Assembly (NCBI GenBank): GCA_038322575.1
Contig: JBBQGB010000002.1
Location: forward strand, 41,746-105,745
Source of the DNA: JACMOY01 sp038322575
Lineage (GTDB): Bacteria > Actinomycetota > Actinomycetes > Actinomycetales > Angustibacteraceae
Reading direction: 5' to 3'
DNA length: 64,000 bases
The notes under the pieces are model-generated. The model made no database searches. It was not told where the DNA came from and saw nothing but the letters and a program-made list of their open reading frames with translations. Shown piece after piece: positions 1 through 7,486 of the stretch (positions within the stretch are counted from its first letter, which is position 1; each line of letters opens with the position of its first letter). Both the position numbers and the translations under genes were made by a program.

Positions 1-2
1 CG

Positions 3-917
3 GTTGCCGTGGACGAGCCCCGCCACACGGCCTACGTGGCGAGCAGCGCTGGCACCGTGTCGGTCCTCGACACCCGTCGATGTGCTGCGACCACGGGCGG
101 GTGCACCGTGACCGGCGCCCTCGTGCTGCCACCGGGCAGACCCGGCGACATCGTCACCAACACGACCACCGGGACCGTCTACGTCGCCGTCAGCGAGGCC
201 GGTGGGACCGACGTCGTCGTGGCGTTCGACGCATCGACCTGCGACGCCACCACCACGACCGGATGCCGTCAGTCCGGGGGGGTCCTGCCCATCGGCCCCG
301 CGAGCGACTGCGGGAACCCGCAGGCCACATCGCGGCTCGTCCTGGCCCTCGACCGGCCGACGGACACCGTGTTCGCAGCGCAGAACCCCTGCGACGAGTC
401 CGTGGTGGTTGACAGCCTGCGCGTCTTCGACGGCCGGCACTGTCACGGCGGTGACCTGTCCGGCTGCCACGCGGCCGTCGCGACGGTGCGCGCCGGGCCA
501 GACCCCTTCGGGCTGGCGGTGGACGAGGCGACCCGAACCCTGTACTCCGCGCTGCTGGGGGACGGCGAGCGAAACGGTGCCGTCTCGGTCATCGACGTAC
601 GCGCGTGCAACGGCACGGTGACCTCCGGATGCAACCAGGTCGCCCGGCTCGCACCGTCGGGTTTCGGGTCTGCGGGCGTCGCTGTCGACATCGACCACCA
701 CGACGTGTACGTCACCAACGAGGAGGACGCCAGCGTGTCAGTCATCGACGGAACCACGTGCCGCAGCGGTCACACCACTCGATGCGCGCGGACGCCGACG
801 TACCTACCGACAGACGACTACCCGGGGGTCTGGATCGCTCTAGCACCCTCGGTAAGTACGGCGTACGTCACCAGCCCGTCGATGGGGACCTTGTCGGTCC
901 TGCCGATGCGCCGCTGA
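3..917 (+). CDS. YncE/NHL-like beta-propeller protein, 5' end outside window
   Basis: This reading frame is open from the left edge, so the N-terminus is missing; a GTG at 9 is in frame but continues a repeat already under way. The visible ~304 residues are blades of a seven- or eight-bladed propeller with recurring V-S-V-(I/L)-D strands followed by a cysteine pair (C-x6/7-C, usually ending G-C), five times. The motif A-V-D-x-x-T-x-x-(V/L)-Y-V recurs before each blade. Proteins of this type are usually secreted; cysteines paired within a blade would fit disulfides outside the cell. The ligand or substrate is unknown. The protein ends with a short strand and a TGA at 915. Confidence 0.75.
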   Translation, partial: VAVDEPRHTAYVASSAGTVSVLDTRRCAATTGGCTVTGALVLPPGRPGDIVTNTTTGTVYVAVSEAGGTDVVVAFDASTCDATTTTGCRQSGGVLPIGPASDCGNPQATSRLVLALDRPTDTVFAAQNPCDESVVVDSLRVFDGRHCHGGDLSGCHAAVATVRAGPDPFGLAVDEATRTLYSALLGDGERNGAVSVIDVRACNGTVTSGCNQVARLAPSGFGSAGVAVDIDHHDVYVTNEEDASVSVIDGTTCRSGHTTRCARTPTYLPTDDYPGVWIALAPSVSTAYVTSPSMGTLSVLPMRR

Positions 918-945
918 GATGCTCCTATGCCTCGTCAAGCGATGA

Positions 946-1302
946 GGGCGGGAGGTCGAGGACGGTGCCCGCCTGATGACGATGACCGCGGACGGCACCG
1001 ACGTCCGGGCGCTGGTTGCGGATGTCGATGCGTTCGACCCCGAGTGGTCGCCAGAGGCCGCGACCATCGCGTTCACGAAGGGTGGCGACGCCGCGTTCCA
1101 GCCCAGCTACTCCCCCACCGGACGCCGCATCGTGTTCTGCGAGAAGGGGGTCGACGGGTGCGGCCTGTTCCTCTTCGACCCGACTGGCCGGCAGATGGTG
1201 ACGTCGGTGCGTGCCACCATCCCTGGGTGCCGCCGTGCGGCTGGCCGTCCCGATTCGGGCCCGACGCCCGGACGACGTCAGTCGTCCAGGGATCGAAGGT
1301 AA
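946..1302 (+). pseudogene. TolB/PD40-like propeller fragment, probably decayed
   Basis: Translation from just after an in-frame TGA at 943 gives about 118 codons. Two TolB/PD40-type strands are recognisable (M-T-A-D-G-T-D-V-R, then D-P-E-W-S-P-E-A-A-T-I-A-F, and later Y-S-P-T-G-R-R-I-V-F). PD40 proteins normally carry at least five such repeats on a secreted or periplasmic scaffold. Here there is no signal peptide, no plausible ribosome site before the ATG at 976, and the last ~35 residues are a low-complexity Arg/Pro tail that overlaps the end of the opposite-strand lipoprotein gene. I read it as the remnant of a longer gene; a short real protein cannot be excluded. Confidence 0.45.
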
Positions 1303-1751
1303 CCGGCGAGCCTGGCCTCGTCCTGGCCCAGCTCCTTGACGTCGAACCCGAGTTCCACGCTGGCCTCCTTCGACGTGAGGTCGAAGCGCTGGGTGTCGGA
1401 CGTGACCTCGACGAGGTCGAGATTCGTGATCGTCGCGAGGAGCAGCGTCGCCTGCGTGGTGAAGTCGATGGTGTCGAACGGCTTCTGCAGCGCGCTGTAG
1501 GCCACCGTCACGGAGTACGGAGCATCGGCGGTGTGCAGGGCGAGCGTGTGCGTGCCGATGGAACCGAAGCCGGCGTCGGCGGCCAGCGCGACGACCTTGG
1601 AGTTCTCACCCACGTGAGAAGTCCGGTCCTGCCACAAGCGGTGGGCCCGTCCTGCCGCATCCGTCGGATCCGTGACCGGCTCGCGGCCCGCGGTGCAGGC
1701 GGTGAGAGCCACGGCCGCCAGCAGCACCGCGCACATCGGTCGTCCAAGCAC
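1278..1751 (-). CDS. DUF4825 domain lipoprotein
   Basis: A 157-residue protein from the GTG at 1751, chosen because a G-rich Shine-Dalgarno (GAGGGGG) lies 5 bases upstream. Residues 1-19 form a lipoprotein signal with lipobox L-T-A-C, so Cys19 would be lipidated and the protein anchored outside the membrane. The rest begins with L-W-Q-D-R-T-x-x-V-G-E-N-S-K-V, a pattern I associate with DUF4825 (L-x-x-Y-K-T-x-Y-V-G-D-N-S-K-V in Bacillota proteins). Function of the family is unknown. It is divergently transcribed from the kinase-like gene at 1888. Confidence 0.75.
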   Translation of the reverse strand: MLGRPMCAVLLAAVALTACTAGREPVTDPTDAAGRAHRLWQDRTSHVGENSKVVALAADAGFGSIGTHTLALHTADAPYSVTVAYSALQKPFDTIDFTTQATLLLATITNLDLVEVTSDTQRFDLTSKEASVELGFDVKELGQDEARLAGYLRSLDD

Positions 1752-1887
1752 AGCATCCCCCTCGGTCCCTGTCTGAAGCGCAGCACACCGCCGTAGCCCC
1801 ATCGTCGGCCTCGCCTGCTGGCCCTCACCGACGGTGCTCTCGGCTGTTCTGACCCCCCAGTTCGCGTGGACGGTTACCGTACGCGCG

Positions 1888-2754
1888 ATGTCCGAGTTGT
1901 TGACCACCAGCATCGTCTCAGAGTGGCCCGGCGATCTCGTTCGCCGGTGCGGGACGGTGCTCGCCGAGTACGGCGCCCTGACCCAGGACTCGGGGAACGT
2001 GTCCTGGTTGGTGGACGTCGGGCCGGGCCGGCTGTTCGTCAAGACAGCCGGCGTGCCCGGTCCAGCCAGCCCTGGTTCTCCTGTTCCGTACTTCGACCAC
2101 GGCGGCCGGGTCGAGCTTCTGCGCAACGCGGCGGACCTGGCGGCGTCGTGCACGCATCCGGCGTTGGCCCGCCTGTTCAACGTCATCGAGACTCCTGCAG
2201 GTCCCGCACTGGTCTACGCGGCCGCGCCTGGGGAGCTGGTCCACGTCCCGCGGGCCGAGCGCGACGAGCCGACGTCGGCCTATCGACGTCTCGCGCATCT
2301 TCCAGCAGGGCAGCTGCTGGCTGTGTTCGACGCTCTCATCGACCTGCACGACGTCCTCGCCGCTGCTGGCTGGGTCGCCTGCGACCTCTACGACGGCTGC
2401 CTGATGGTGGACTTCGCGACGGCTGCCCTCACGGTCATCGACCTGGACACCTACCGTCGTGGCCCGAGCGTCAACGACATGGGCCGCATGTTCGGCGACT
2501 CGCGGTTCATGGCACCGGAGGAGTTCGAGCTGGGTGCTGTCATGGACCAGCGCACCACCGTCTTCACCCTCGGCCGGCTCGCCTGGCACTTCGGGACCCG
2601 CTTGAGCGAGCAGGCGGAGACCTTCTGTGGCCCGAGTGCAGTCGCCCACGTCCTCATCCGGGCCTGCCAACCGTCGCCGGCCGACCGGAATGCCAACGTC
2701 GGCGCCTTCGCGAGCGCTTGGCGTGCCGCGAGGCTTTGCGCCGGTGAGGGCTGA
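1888..2754 (+). CDS. Divergent protein-kinase-like protein
   Basis: A 288-residue kinase-fold protein. A beta3-type lysine is visible (L-F-V-K), the catalytic-loop region reads V-A-C-D-L-Y-D-G-C instead of H-R-D-L-K-P-x-N, the DFG region reads I-D-L-D-T-Y, and an APE-like F-M-A-P-E-E motif is followed by D-x-x-T-T-V-F-T-L-G. Lys and Asn of the usual catalytic loop are replaced by Tyr and Cys, so phosphotransfer to protein is uncertain; a small-molecule kinase or pseudokinase is possible. The pattern resembles a family I associate with Bacillus-type bacteria (V-D-F-Y-D-G-S). The ATG at 1888 has no clear ribosome site; TACCGT at 1875-1880 could be a -10 for a leaderless message. Confidence 0.75.
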   Translation: MSELLTTSIVSEWPGDLVRRCGTVLAEYGALTQDSGNVSWLVDVGPGRLFVKTAGVPGPASPGSPVPYFDHGGRVELLRNAADLAASCTHPALARLFNVIETPAGPALVYAAAPGELVHVPRAERDEPTSAYRRLAHLPAGQLLAVFDALIDLHDVLAAAGWVACDLYDGCLMVDFATAALTVIDLDTYRRGPSVNDMGRMFGDSRFMAPEEFELGAVMDQRTTVFTLGRLAWHFGTRLSEQAETFCGPSAVAHVLIRACQPSPADRNANVGAFASAWRAARLCAGEG

Positions 2755-2858
2755 CCCACTCCGCAGGACGGGGGGGTGCTCGACGTCGCACTGGACCGTC
2801 GAACGGAGGTTGTTCTGCATGATCTTCGCTACGGCAGCGCCAGGGACGCGCGGGTGGC

Positions 2859-3146
2859 CTAGGAGGGCTTGGTGGCCTGCCCGTCGAGCCACAGCTCGGT
2901 ACTGGCATCGGCGTGGGCGCCCGCTGCGCCGACGTGCTTGGCGGAGAGGGCGGCGCCCTTGGTGATGACGTGCACCATGGCCATGCCGTGGCCCCGACCG
3001 AGACCGTAGGAGACGGCCAGCCACTCAAGGATCGGGCCGGCGTTGGTGGCGGACCCGAACCCCTGGGCTTCGGCCTCAGTGACGAGCTGGCGCGGTGTCT
3101 TGCCGGTCTTGGTCTCAACAGCATCGAGATAGGCCTGGAACGACAT
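2859..3146 (-). CDS. DUF4287 domain protein
   Basis: A small 95-residue soluble protein with no signal peptide. It starts M-S-F-Q-A-Y-L-D-A-V-E-x-K-T-G-K-T-P, the typical opening of DUF4287 proteins, followed by W-L-x-x-x-Y-G-L-G-R-G-H-G-M-A. The family is widespread, about this length, and of unknown function; members often sit beside unrelated genes. The ATG at 3146 is preceded by GAGGAGACGACC on the minus strand, which gives a good Shine-Dalgarno. It ends in a convergent arrangement with the kinase-like gene. Confidence 0.85.
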   Translation of the reverse strand: MSFQAYLDAVETKTGKTPRQLVTEAEAQGFGSATNAGPILEWLAVSYGLGRGHGMAMVHVITKGAALSAKHVGAAGAHADASTELWLDGQATKPS

Positions 3147-3180
3147 GGTGGTCGTCTCCTCGTTTGATCGGGGGGCGGGT

Positions 3181-4350
3181 CTACCGCCCCCGGGCGTCGC
3201 GCAGGTCGGCCACGTGCGGCGAGGTGGCCGGGTCCAGCCCCAGACCGAGAGCCAGGTAGGTCGCGGCGAAGTCGGTGCGGGCCACCAGCCCGGCCAGGCG
3301 GGTCAGGTCGTGGCCGGGGTCGGCCGACACCTCGGTGACCCGGACGCCGACCTCCTCGGCCATCGTGCGCACCCGGTCGGCGAGCGCGGAGCGCTCGAAC
3401 GCGGCCTGGTCGTCGACGTCCGGTTGCGGCGCGGGTTCGCGCAGCATCAGCAGCCGCAGCGACGCCGACCGCTCGCCGTCGACGAACGGGTCGGCGAACA
3501 GGTCGTCCTGCCCCGCGGTGAACGGGCCGTCGAACGTGGCGACCACCTCGCTGGCGTCGTCCGGAAGCGAGCCGTGCACGGCCGGCGTGCGGGCCGTGCG
3601 GGCGAGCATCGCGGCCGCCCGGCGCGCGGCGACGCCGGTGACCTCGCCGTCGCCGAGCACGACCGGGACGGTGCCGGCCAGCTGCACGGCGAGGCTCTTG
3701 GCGGGGTTGACGAACACCTCGGAGGACGGGCGGCACTGCTCCGCCTCGGCGTCCAGCCGGTCGGCGGTGGCCGCCAGCACCGAGTCGGGGACGTCGACGG
3801 CGCCCAGGGCGTGCGCCGCCCGCAGCACGGGCACGAGCAGCGACCACAGCCCCGTGCGCGAGCTGGTGCGGACGCCGGACGCCGAACCCGCCGGCACGTG
3901 CACCCCGCGGGCCCGGGCGCAGACCTCGGCCAGCGGTGAGCCGGCCGCCCCGACCGTCAGCAGGCGCGCACCGCGGCGGCCGGCCTCGGCAGCCAGAGCC
4001 AGCGGCCCGGCGGCGCGTCCGGACAGCGACACGGCGACGACCAGGTCGAGCGGCCCGACCCAGCCCGGCAGCGGCGGGCTGCGGCGCACGCTCAGCGGCA
4101 GCGGCGAGCCGCCACCGGCCAGCATCGCCAGCACCTCGGCGACCAGCGCCGAACCTCCCAACGAGGCGACGAGCACCGAACGTGGCCGGTCGTCGTCGGC
4201 GATGGTGCGCACCCCGGCCTCCTCGCTGCGCACCACGGCCTCGCGCACCTGCGCGCCGGCGCTGGCCAGGGCCCTCAGCACCTGGGCGGGGTCGGCGCGG
4301 GTGAGGGCGGCCGCGTCGTCCAGCAGCTGCTCGTCGACGGGTCGGCTCAC
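3181..4350 (-). CDS. SIS-domain sugar-phosphate isomerase-like protein (TobH/Rv3256c type)
   Basis: A 389-residue cytoplasmic protein with an N-terminal sugar-isomerase (SIS) fold; V-L-V-A-S-L-G-G-S-A-L around residues 59-69 is the phosphosugar-binding turn, and a second SIS-like half follows. It resembles the bifunctional phosphoglucose/phosphomannose isomerase-like protein found between manA and manB in actinobacteria, so interconversion of fructose-6-P and mannose-6-P (or glucose-6-P) is the likely role, although activity of the actinobacterial form is inferred. The GTG at 4350 lies one base from the Trm112 stop, so the two are translated together; phosphomannomutase heads the same operon. 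Confidence 0.8.
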   Translation of the reverse strand: MSRPVDEQLLDDAAALTRADPAQVLRALASAGAQVREAVVRSEEAGVRTIADDDRPRSVLVASLGGSALVAEVLAMLAGGGSPLPLSVRRSPPLPGWVGPLDLVVAVSLSGRAAGPLALAAEAGRRGARLLTVGAAGSPLAEVCARARGVHVPAGSASGVRTSSRTGLWSLLVPVLRAAHALGAVDVPDSVLAATADRLDAEAEQCRPSSEVFVNPAKSLAVQLAGTVPVVLGDGEVTGVAARRAAAMLARTARTPAVHGSLPDDASEVVATFDGPFTAGQDDLFADPFVDGERSASLRLLMLREPAPQPDVDDQAAFERSALADRVRTMAEEVGVRVTEVSADPGHDLTRLAGLVARTDFAATYLALGLGLDPATSPHVADLRDARGR

Positions 4351-4351
4351 G

Positions 4352-4588
4352 CTAGGCCTGCTGGGCGGGGGCGGCGACGGCCTCGTCGACGAGCAGCACC
4401 GGGATGCCGTCGTCGACGCGGTAGACCAGGCCGCAGGTGCTCGACGTGCAGGCCAGCTGCGGCGAGCCGGCGTCGTCCGCGGTGTCGCGCAGCTCCGCGT
4501 GGCACTGGGGGCAGCGCAGCAGCTCGCGCAGCCACGGCTCGATGCCGGCGGGGGGCACGGGTGCGGTGCCGTCGGGTGACGCGGTCAT
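4352..4588 (-). CDS. Trm112 family zinc-binding protein
   Basis: A 78-residue protein with L-R-C-P-x-C-H (residues 28-34) and C-T-S-S-T-C-G-L-V-Y-R-V-D-D-G-I-P-V-L-L near the C-terminus, the Trm112 signature in which cysteines hold a structural zinc. Eukaryotic and archaeal Trm112 activates methyltransferases; in actinobacteria the partner is unknown. The start is well marked by GGAGG five bases before the ATG. It sits between manB and the SIS-domain gene, as in many actinobacterial genomes. Confidence 0.9.
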   Translation of the reverse strand: MTASPDGTAPVPPAGIEPWLRELLRCPQCHAELRDTADDAGSPQLACTSSTCGLVYRVDDGIPVLLVDEAVAAPAQQA

Positions 4589-4616
4589 GGAGGCCTCCGG
4601 TGGTGGTGACGTGGGG

Positions 4617-6044
4617 TCAGGCGCGGATGACGGCCAGGGCCGCGTCCCGCACGCGGTGCATCGTGGCCTCGTCGGCAGCCTCGACGTTCAGCCGCAGCAG
4701 CGGCTCGGTGTTGCTGGCCCGCAGGTTCAGCCACCAGCGCGGCCGACCGGCGTCGTCGTCCAGGGTGAGGGTCGTGCCGTCGAGCTCGTCGACCACCACT
4801 CCTTCGTCCGCGAAGGCGGCGCGGACGGCGGCGGTGCGCCCGACGGCGTCGTCCACCGTCGAGTTGATCTCGCCGGAGGAGACGTAGCGCTCGTACGCGG
4901 AGCCCAGCTCGGACAGCGGCGCGTCCTGCTCGCCGAGCGCGGCGAGCACGTGCATGGCCGCGAGCATCCCGGTGTCGGCGAACCAGAAGTCGCGGAAGTA
5001 GTAGTGGGCCGAGTGCTCACCGCCGAACACGGCGCGCTCGGCGGCCATCTGGGCCTTGATGAACGAATGCCCGACGCGGGTGCGCACCGGGGTGCCGCCG
5101 GCCTCGACGATGATCTCAGGCACCGCCCGCGAGCTGATCAGGTTGTGGATGACCACCGGTTCGCGGCCGGCGGCGCGCTCCTTGGCGATCTCACGCGCGG
5201 CCACCAGGGCGGTCACGGCACTCGGGCTGAGCGGCTCGCCGCGCTCGTCGATGACGAAGCAGCGGTCGGCGTCGCCGTCGAAGGCCAGGCCGATGTCGGC
5301 ACCGTGCTCGACGACCGCCCGCTGCAGGTCGACCAGGTTGGCGGGGTCCAGCGGGTTGGCCTCGTGGTTGGGGAACGTGCCGTCGAGCTCGAAGTAGAGC
5401 GGGACGACGTCCAGCGGCAGCGCAGGCAGCCCGGCCCCCTGCTCGAGCACGGCGGGGACGGTGAAGCCACCCATGCCGTTGCCCGCGTCGACGACGACCC
5501 TCAGCGGGCGCACGCCGGACAGGTCGACCAGGCCGCGCAGGTAGCCCGCGTAGCCGGCGAGGGTGTTTTGCTCGGTGATCGCGCCGGGCCTGGACCCGGA
5601 CGGGACGCCGTCATCGAGGTAGCGCTCGGCCAGCTCGCGCACCTCGACCAGGCCGGAGTCCTGGCCGACCGGGCGGGCACCCGCACGGCAGAGCTTGATC
5701 CCGTTGTACTGGGCCGGGTTGTGGCTGGCGGTGAACATCGCGCCGGGGGCGTCCATCGAGCCGGACGCGTAGTACAGCCCGTCGGTGGAGCACAACCCGA
5801 TCAGGACGACGTCGCCGCCCTGCGAGGTGATGCCCTCGGCGAACGCGCGCGACAGGGCCGGTGAGGACGGCCGCATGTCGTGGCCGACGACCACCCGGCG
5901 CAGCCCGGCGTCGGCGTCCGCGTCGTCGACCCCGACGACGTGGGCGAACGCGGCACCCAGCGCGCGGGCGACGGTCTCGTCCAGCTGGTCCGGGACCAGC
6001 CCGCGGACGTCGTAGGCCTTGACCAGTGCGGCGAGGCTCGGCAC
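4617..6044 (-). CDS. manB: Phosphomannomutase/phosphoglucomutase
   Basis: A 475-residue alpha-D-phosphohexomutase that converts mannose-6-P to mannose-1-P (and often glucose-6-P to glucose-1-P) for nucleotide-sugar synthesis. The phosphoserine loop T-A-S-H-N-P is at residues 105-110 (Ser107), the Mg loop D-G-D-A-D-R at 256-261 and the sugar-binding loop G-G-E-H-S-A-H at 341-347, where Ala replaces the usual Gly. I chose GTG 6044 because GGGAG lies just upstream and the protein then begins with the family's usual A-L-V-K-A-Y-D-V-R-G. It leads the operon manB-Trm112-SIS and would feed the polysaccharide genes further along the window. Confidence 0.93.
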   Translation of the reverse strand: MPSLAALVKAYDVRGLVPDQLDETVARALGAAFAHVVGVDDADADAGLRRVVVGHDMRPSSPALSRAFAEGITSQGGDVVLIGLCSTDGLYYASGSMDAPGAMFTASHNPAQYNGIKLCRAGARPVGQDSGLVEVRELAERYLDDGVPSGSRPGAITEQNTLAGYAGYLRGLVDLSGVRPLRVVVDAGNGMGGFTVPAVLEQGAGLPALPLDVVPLYFELDGTFPNHEANPLDPANLVDLQRAVVEHGADIGLAFDGDADRCFVIDERGEPLSPSAVTALVAAREIAKERAAGREPVVIHNLISSRAVPEIIVEAGGTPVRTRVGHSFIKAQMAAERAVFGGEHSAHYYFRDFWFADTGMLAAMHVLAALGEQDAPLSELGSAYERYVSSGEINSTVDDAVGRTAAVRAAFADEGVVVDELDGTTLTLDDDAGRPRWWLNLRASNTEPLLRLNVEAADEATMHRVRDAALAVIRA

Positions 6045-6141
6045 GCGGGGCTCCCGATGACGGGTGGTGCGCACCGGGTGCGCTGGACGCGGGTCAGCCT
6101 AGTGCCCGAGGCCGCCCCTCCGACGCGGGCCGACGCCGCGG

Positions 6142-6390
6142 TCAGCAGACCTTGCGGGTGCGCTGCAGGACGTCGGTGACGGCCAGCTCGACACCGTGGT
6201 GCGACCAACTCTTGTGCGCGCAGACGTGGCACGAGGTGAAGTCCACCGGGGTGCCGTCGGTGAGGTTCATCGACAGCTGGGTGATCCGGACGCTGCCGCA
6301 CTCGGTGCAGCCGGCGGCCTCGCGAGCCTGGCGCTGGGTGAGCGAGCCGAGCGGGATGGCGGTGCGGGTGACGGTGGTGGAGCGGGCCAT
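6142..6390 (-). CDS. Small zinc-ribbon protein
   Basis: An 82-residue basic protein starting M-A-R-S-T-T-V-T-R from ATG 6390, with AAAGG seven bases upstream. It carries two cysteine pairs, C-T-E-C-G near residue 30 and C-H-V-C-A-H near residue 55, spaced like a zinc ribbon, followed by a K-S-W motif. Short proteins of this kind are found beside manB in many actinobacteria; I know of no experimental function. Nucleic-acid binding or protein contact is possible. A 10-base palindrome and a hairpin lie in its 162-base upstream region. Confidence 0.75.
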   Translation of the reverse strand: MARSTTVTRTAIPLGSLTQRQAREAAGCTECGSVRITQLSMNLTDGTPVDFTSCHVCAHKSWSHHGVELAVTDVLQRTRKVC

Positions 6391-6456
6391 GGGGGTGCCT
6401 TTCACGACGGACGTGCACGAAGGATGACGATGACGGGTGCGCAGGATGCGTGCGTG

Positions 6457-6490
6457 CCGCGAGAAGGGGCGACGCAAGGCTTCTCGGCGG
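6457..6490 (-). terminator. Candidate terminator hairpin after the DUF3499 gene
   Basis: CCGCGAGAAG at 6457-6466 pairs with CTTCTCGGCGG at 6480-6490 (one bulge), a stem of about ten pairs around a 13-base loop, 63 bases downstream of the DUF3499 stop on the minus strand. There is no T-run, which is usual for such GC-rich genomes. Confidence 0.4.
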
Positions 6491-6518
6491 TTCGGCCGGA
6501 TCCCTTGAGCAGTCGGCG

Positions 6519-6528
6519 TGTCGCGACA
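6519..6528. promoter_or_regulatory. Palindromic candidate operator TGTCGCGACA
   Basis: A perfect 10-base palindrome, nested within GTGTC (6518-6522) ... GACAC (6534-6538), lies between the DUF3499 stop and the zinc-ribbon gene. Its sequence extends to TGTCGCGACATATCG. It looks like a dimeric-repressor site, perhaps of PadR type, but the regulator is unknown. Confidence 0.3.
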
Positions 6529-6552
6529 TATCGGACACGCACCGGAGGGCGG

Positions 6553-6906
6553 TCAGCCGACGTCGGGGTCGCGCAGCACCCGCAGGTGGCCGCGGCGGCC
6601 GACCTCGACGGTGCGCGACGGCGCGGGCTCCGGCGGACGGGCCGCCTCGCGGACGGCGTCCGCGAGGGCCAGCAGGTCGTCCCGGCTGGGGCCGGCCGGC
6701 TCGCTGACGTCGGCCAGGCGCAGGACCTCCCACCCCCGCGGGGCGGTCAGCCGCTCGGCGTGCGCGGCGCACAGGTCGTAGCAGTGCGGTTCGGCGTAGG
6801 TCGCGAGCGGGCCGAGGACCGCGGTGGAGTCGGCGTAGACGTACGTCAGCGTCGCCACGGCAGGGCGGCTGCAGGCGGTGCGGGTGCACCGACGTCCGGG
6901 ACTCAC
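6553..6906 (-). CDS. DUF3499 family protein
   Basis: A 117-residue soluble protein. The N-terminal pattern R-x-C-T-R-T-A-C-S-R-P-A-V-A-T-L-T-Y-V-Y-A-D and the later C-Y-D-L-C-A-x-H-A-x-R are the DUF3499 signature, with cysteines and histidine that look like a metal site. The family is confined to actinobacteria and nearly always sits between manB and the zincin gene, as here. No function is known. It is divergent from the zincin gene, with 88 bases between the two starts. Confidence 0.9.
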   Translation of the reverse strand: MSPGRRCTRTACSRPAVATLTYVYADSTAVLGPLATYAEPHCYDLCAAHAERLTAPRGWEVLRLADVSEPAGPSRDDLLALADAVREAARPPEPAPSRTVEVGRRGHLRVLRDPDVG

Positions 6907-6982
6907 GTCTGCGGACGCTACCGGCCACCACCGACGGTGGGGCTCATTGGCGCGTTGACCGCTGCCCGTGTCGGCGCGGTCC

Positions 6983-6988
6983 TAGGCT
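6983..6988 (+). promoter_or_regulatory. Candidate -10 (TAGGCT) for leaderless zincin mRNA
   Basis: TAGGCT lies six bases before the GTG at 6995, the spacing expected when transcription begins at or next to the start codon. No Shine-Dalgarno is present. Confidence 0.5.
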
Positions 6989-6994
6989 GGGTGG

Positions 6995-7474
6995 GTGCTG
7001 CGCAGCAGGCCGTGGTCGGCGGCCGACCGACCCGCCACCGCCCGGGCGCCCGGGGCGACCCCGGGCGCGCGCCGTCGCGACCGCCGGGGCCGGGGGCTGC
7101 GCGGTCCGCTGCTGCCCGGGTCGCTGCCGGGCCACCGCACCCGCAGCGAGGAGTTCGACGACCTGGTGCTGGACGCGGTCGACCGGCTGCGCCCGCGGTG
7201 GGGCGACCGGCTGGCCGGCGTCGAGTTCGCGGTCGAGGACGTCCCGCCCAGCGACCCCGCCCCGTGGGAGCACGGTGAGGTGCCGCTGGGTCGGCTGTTC
7301 CCGGCCGACGGCGCGCTGACGACGCTCATCGTGGTCTATCGCCGCCCGGTCGAGACCCGCGCGCTGGACCGGGCGCTGCTCGCCCCGCTGGTGCACGAGG
7401 TGGTCGTCGAGCAGGTGGCTCACCTGCTCGGCGTCGAGCCCTCGGCCGTCGACCCCACCCTCGACCAGGACTGA
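6995..7474 (+). CDS. Zincin-like metallopeptidase family protein (PF06262 type)
   Basis: A 159-residue protein. The first ~45 residues are Arg/Gly/Pro-rich; the rest matches the minimal zincin family (F-D-D-L-V-L-D-A-V-D-R-L, then V-x-F-A-V-E-D-V-P, then I-V-V-Y-R-R-P). The expected H-E-x-x-H-x-x-G-x-x-D motif is degenerate here: H-E-V-V-V-E-Q-V-A-H-L-L-G, with His-Glu kept but the second histidine five residues too late. Catalysis is therefore doubtful, which I believe is common in actinobacterial members. The GTG at 6995 follows a -10-like TAGGCT. Confidence 0.8.
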   Translation: MLRSRPWSAADRPATARAPGATPGARRRDRRGRGLRGPLLPGSLPGHRTRSEEFDDLVLDAVDRLRPRWGDRLAGVEFAVEDVPPSDPAPWEHGEVPLGRLFPADGALTTLIVVYRRPVETRALDRALLAPLVHEVVVEQVAHLLGVEPSAVDPTLDQD

Positions 7475-7486
7475 GCGCGCGCCGCG

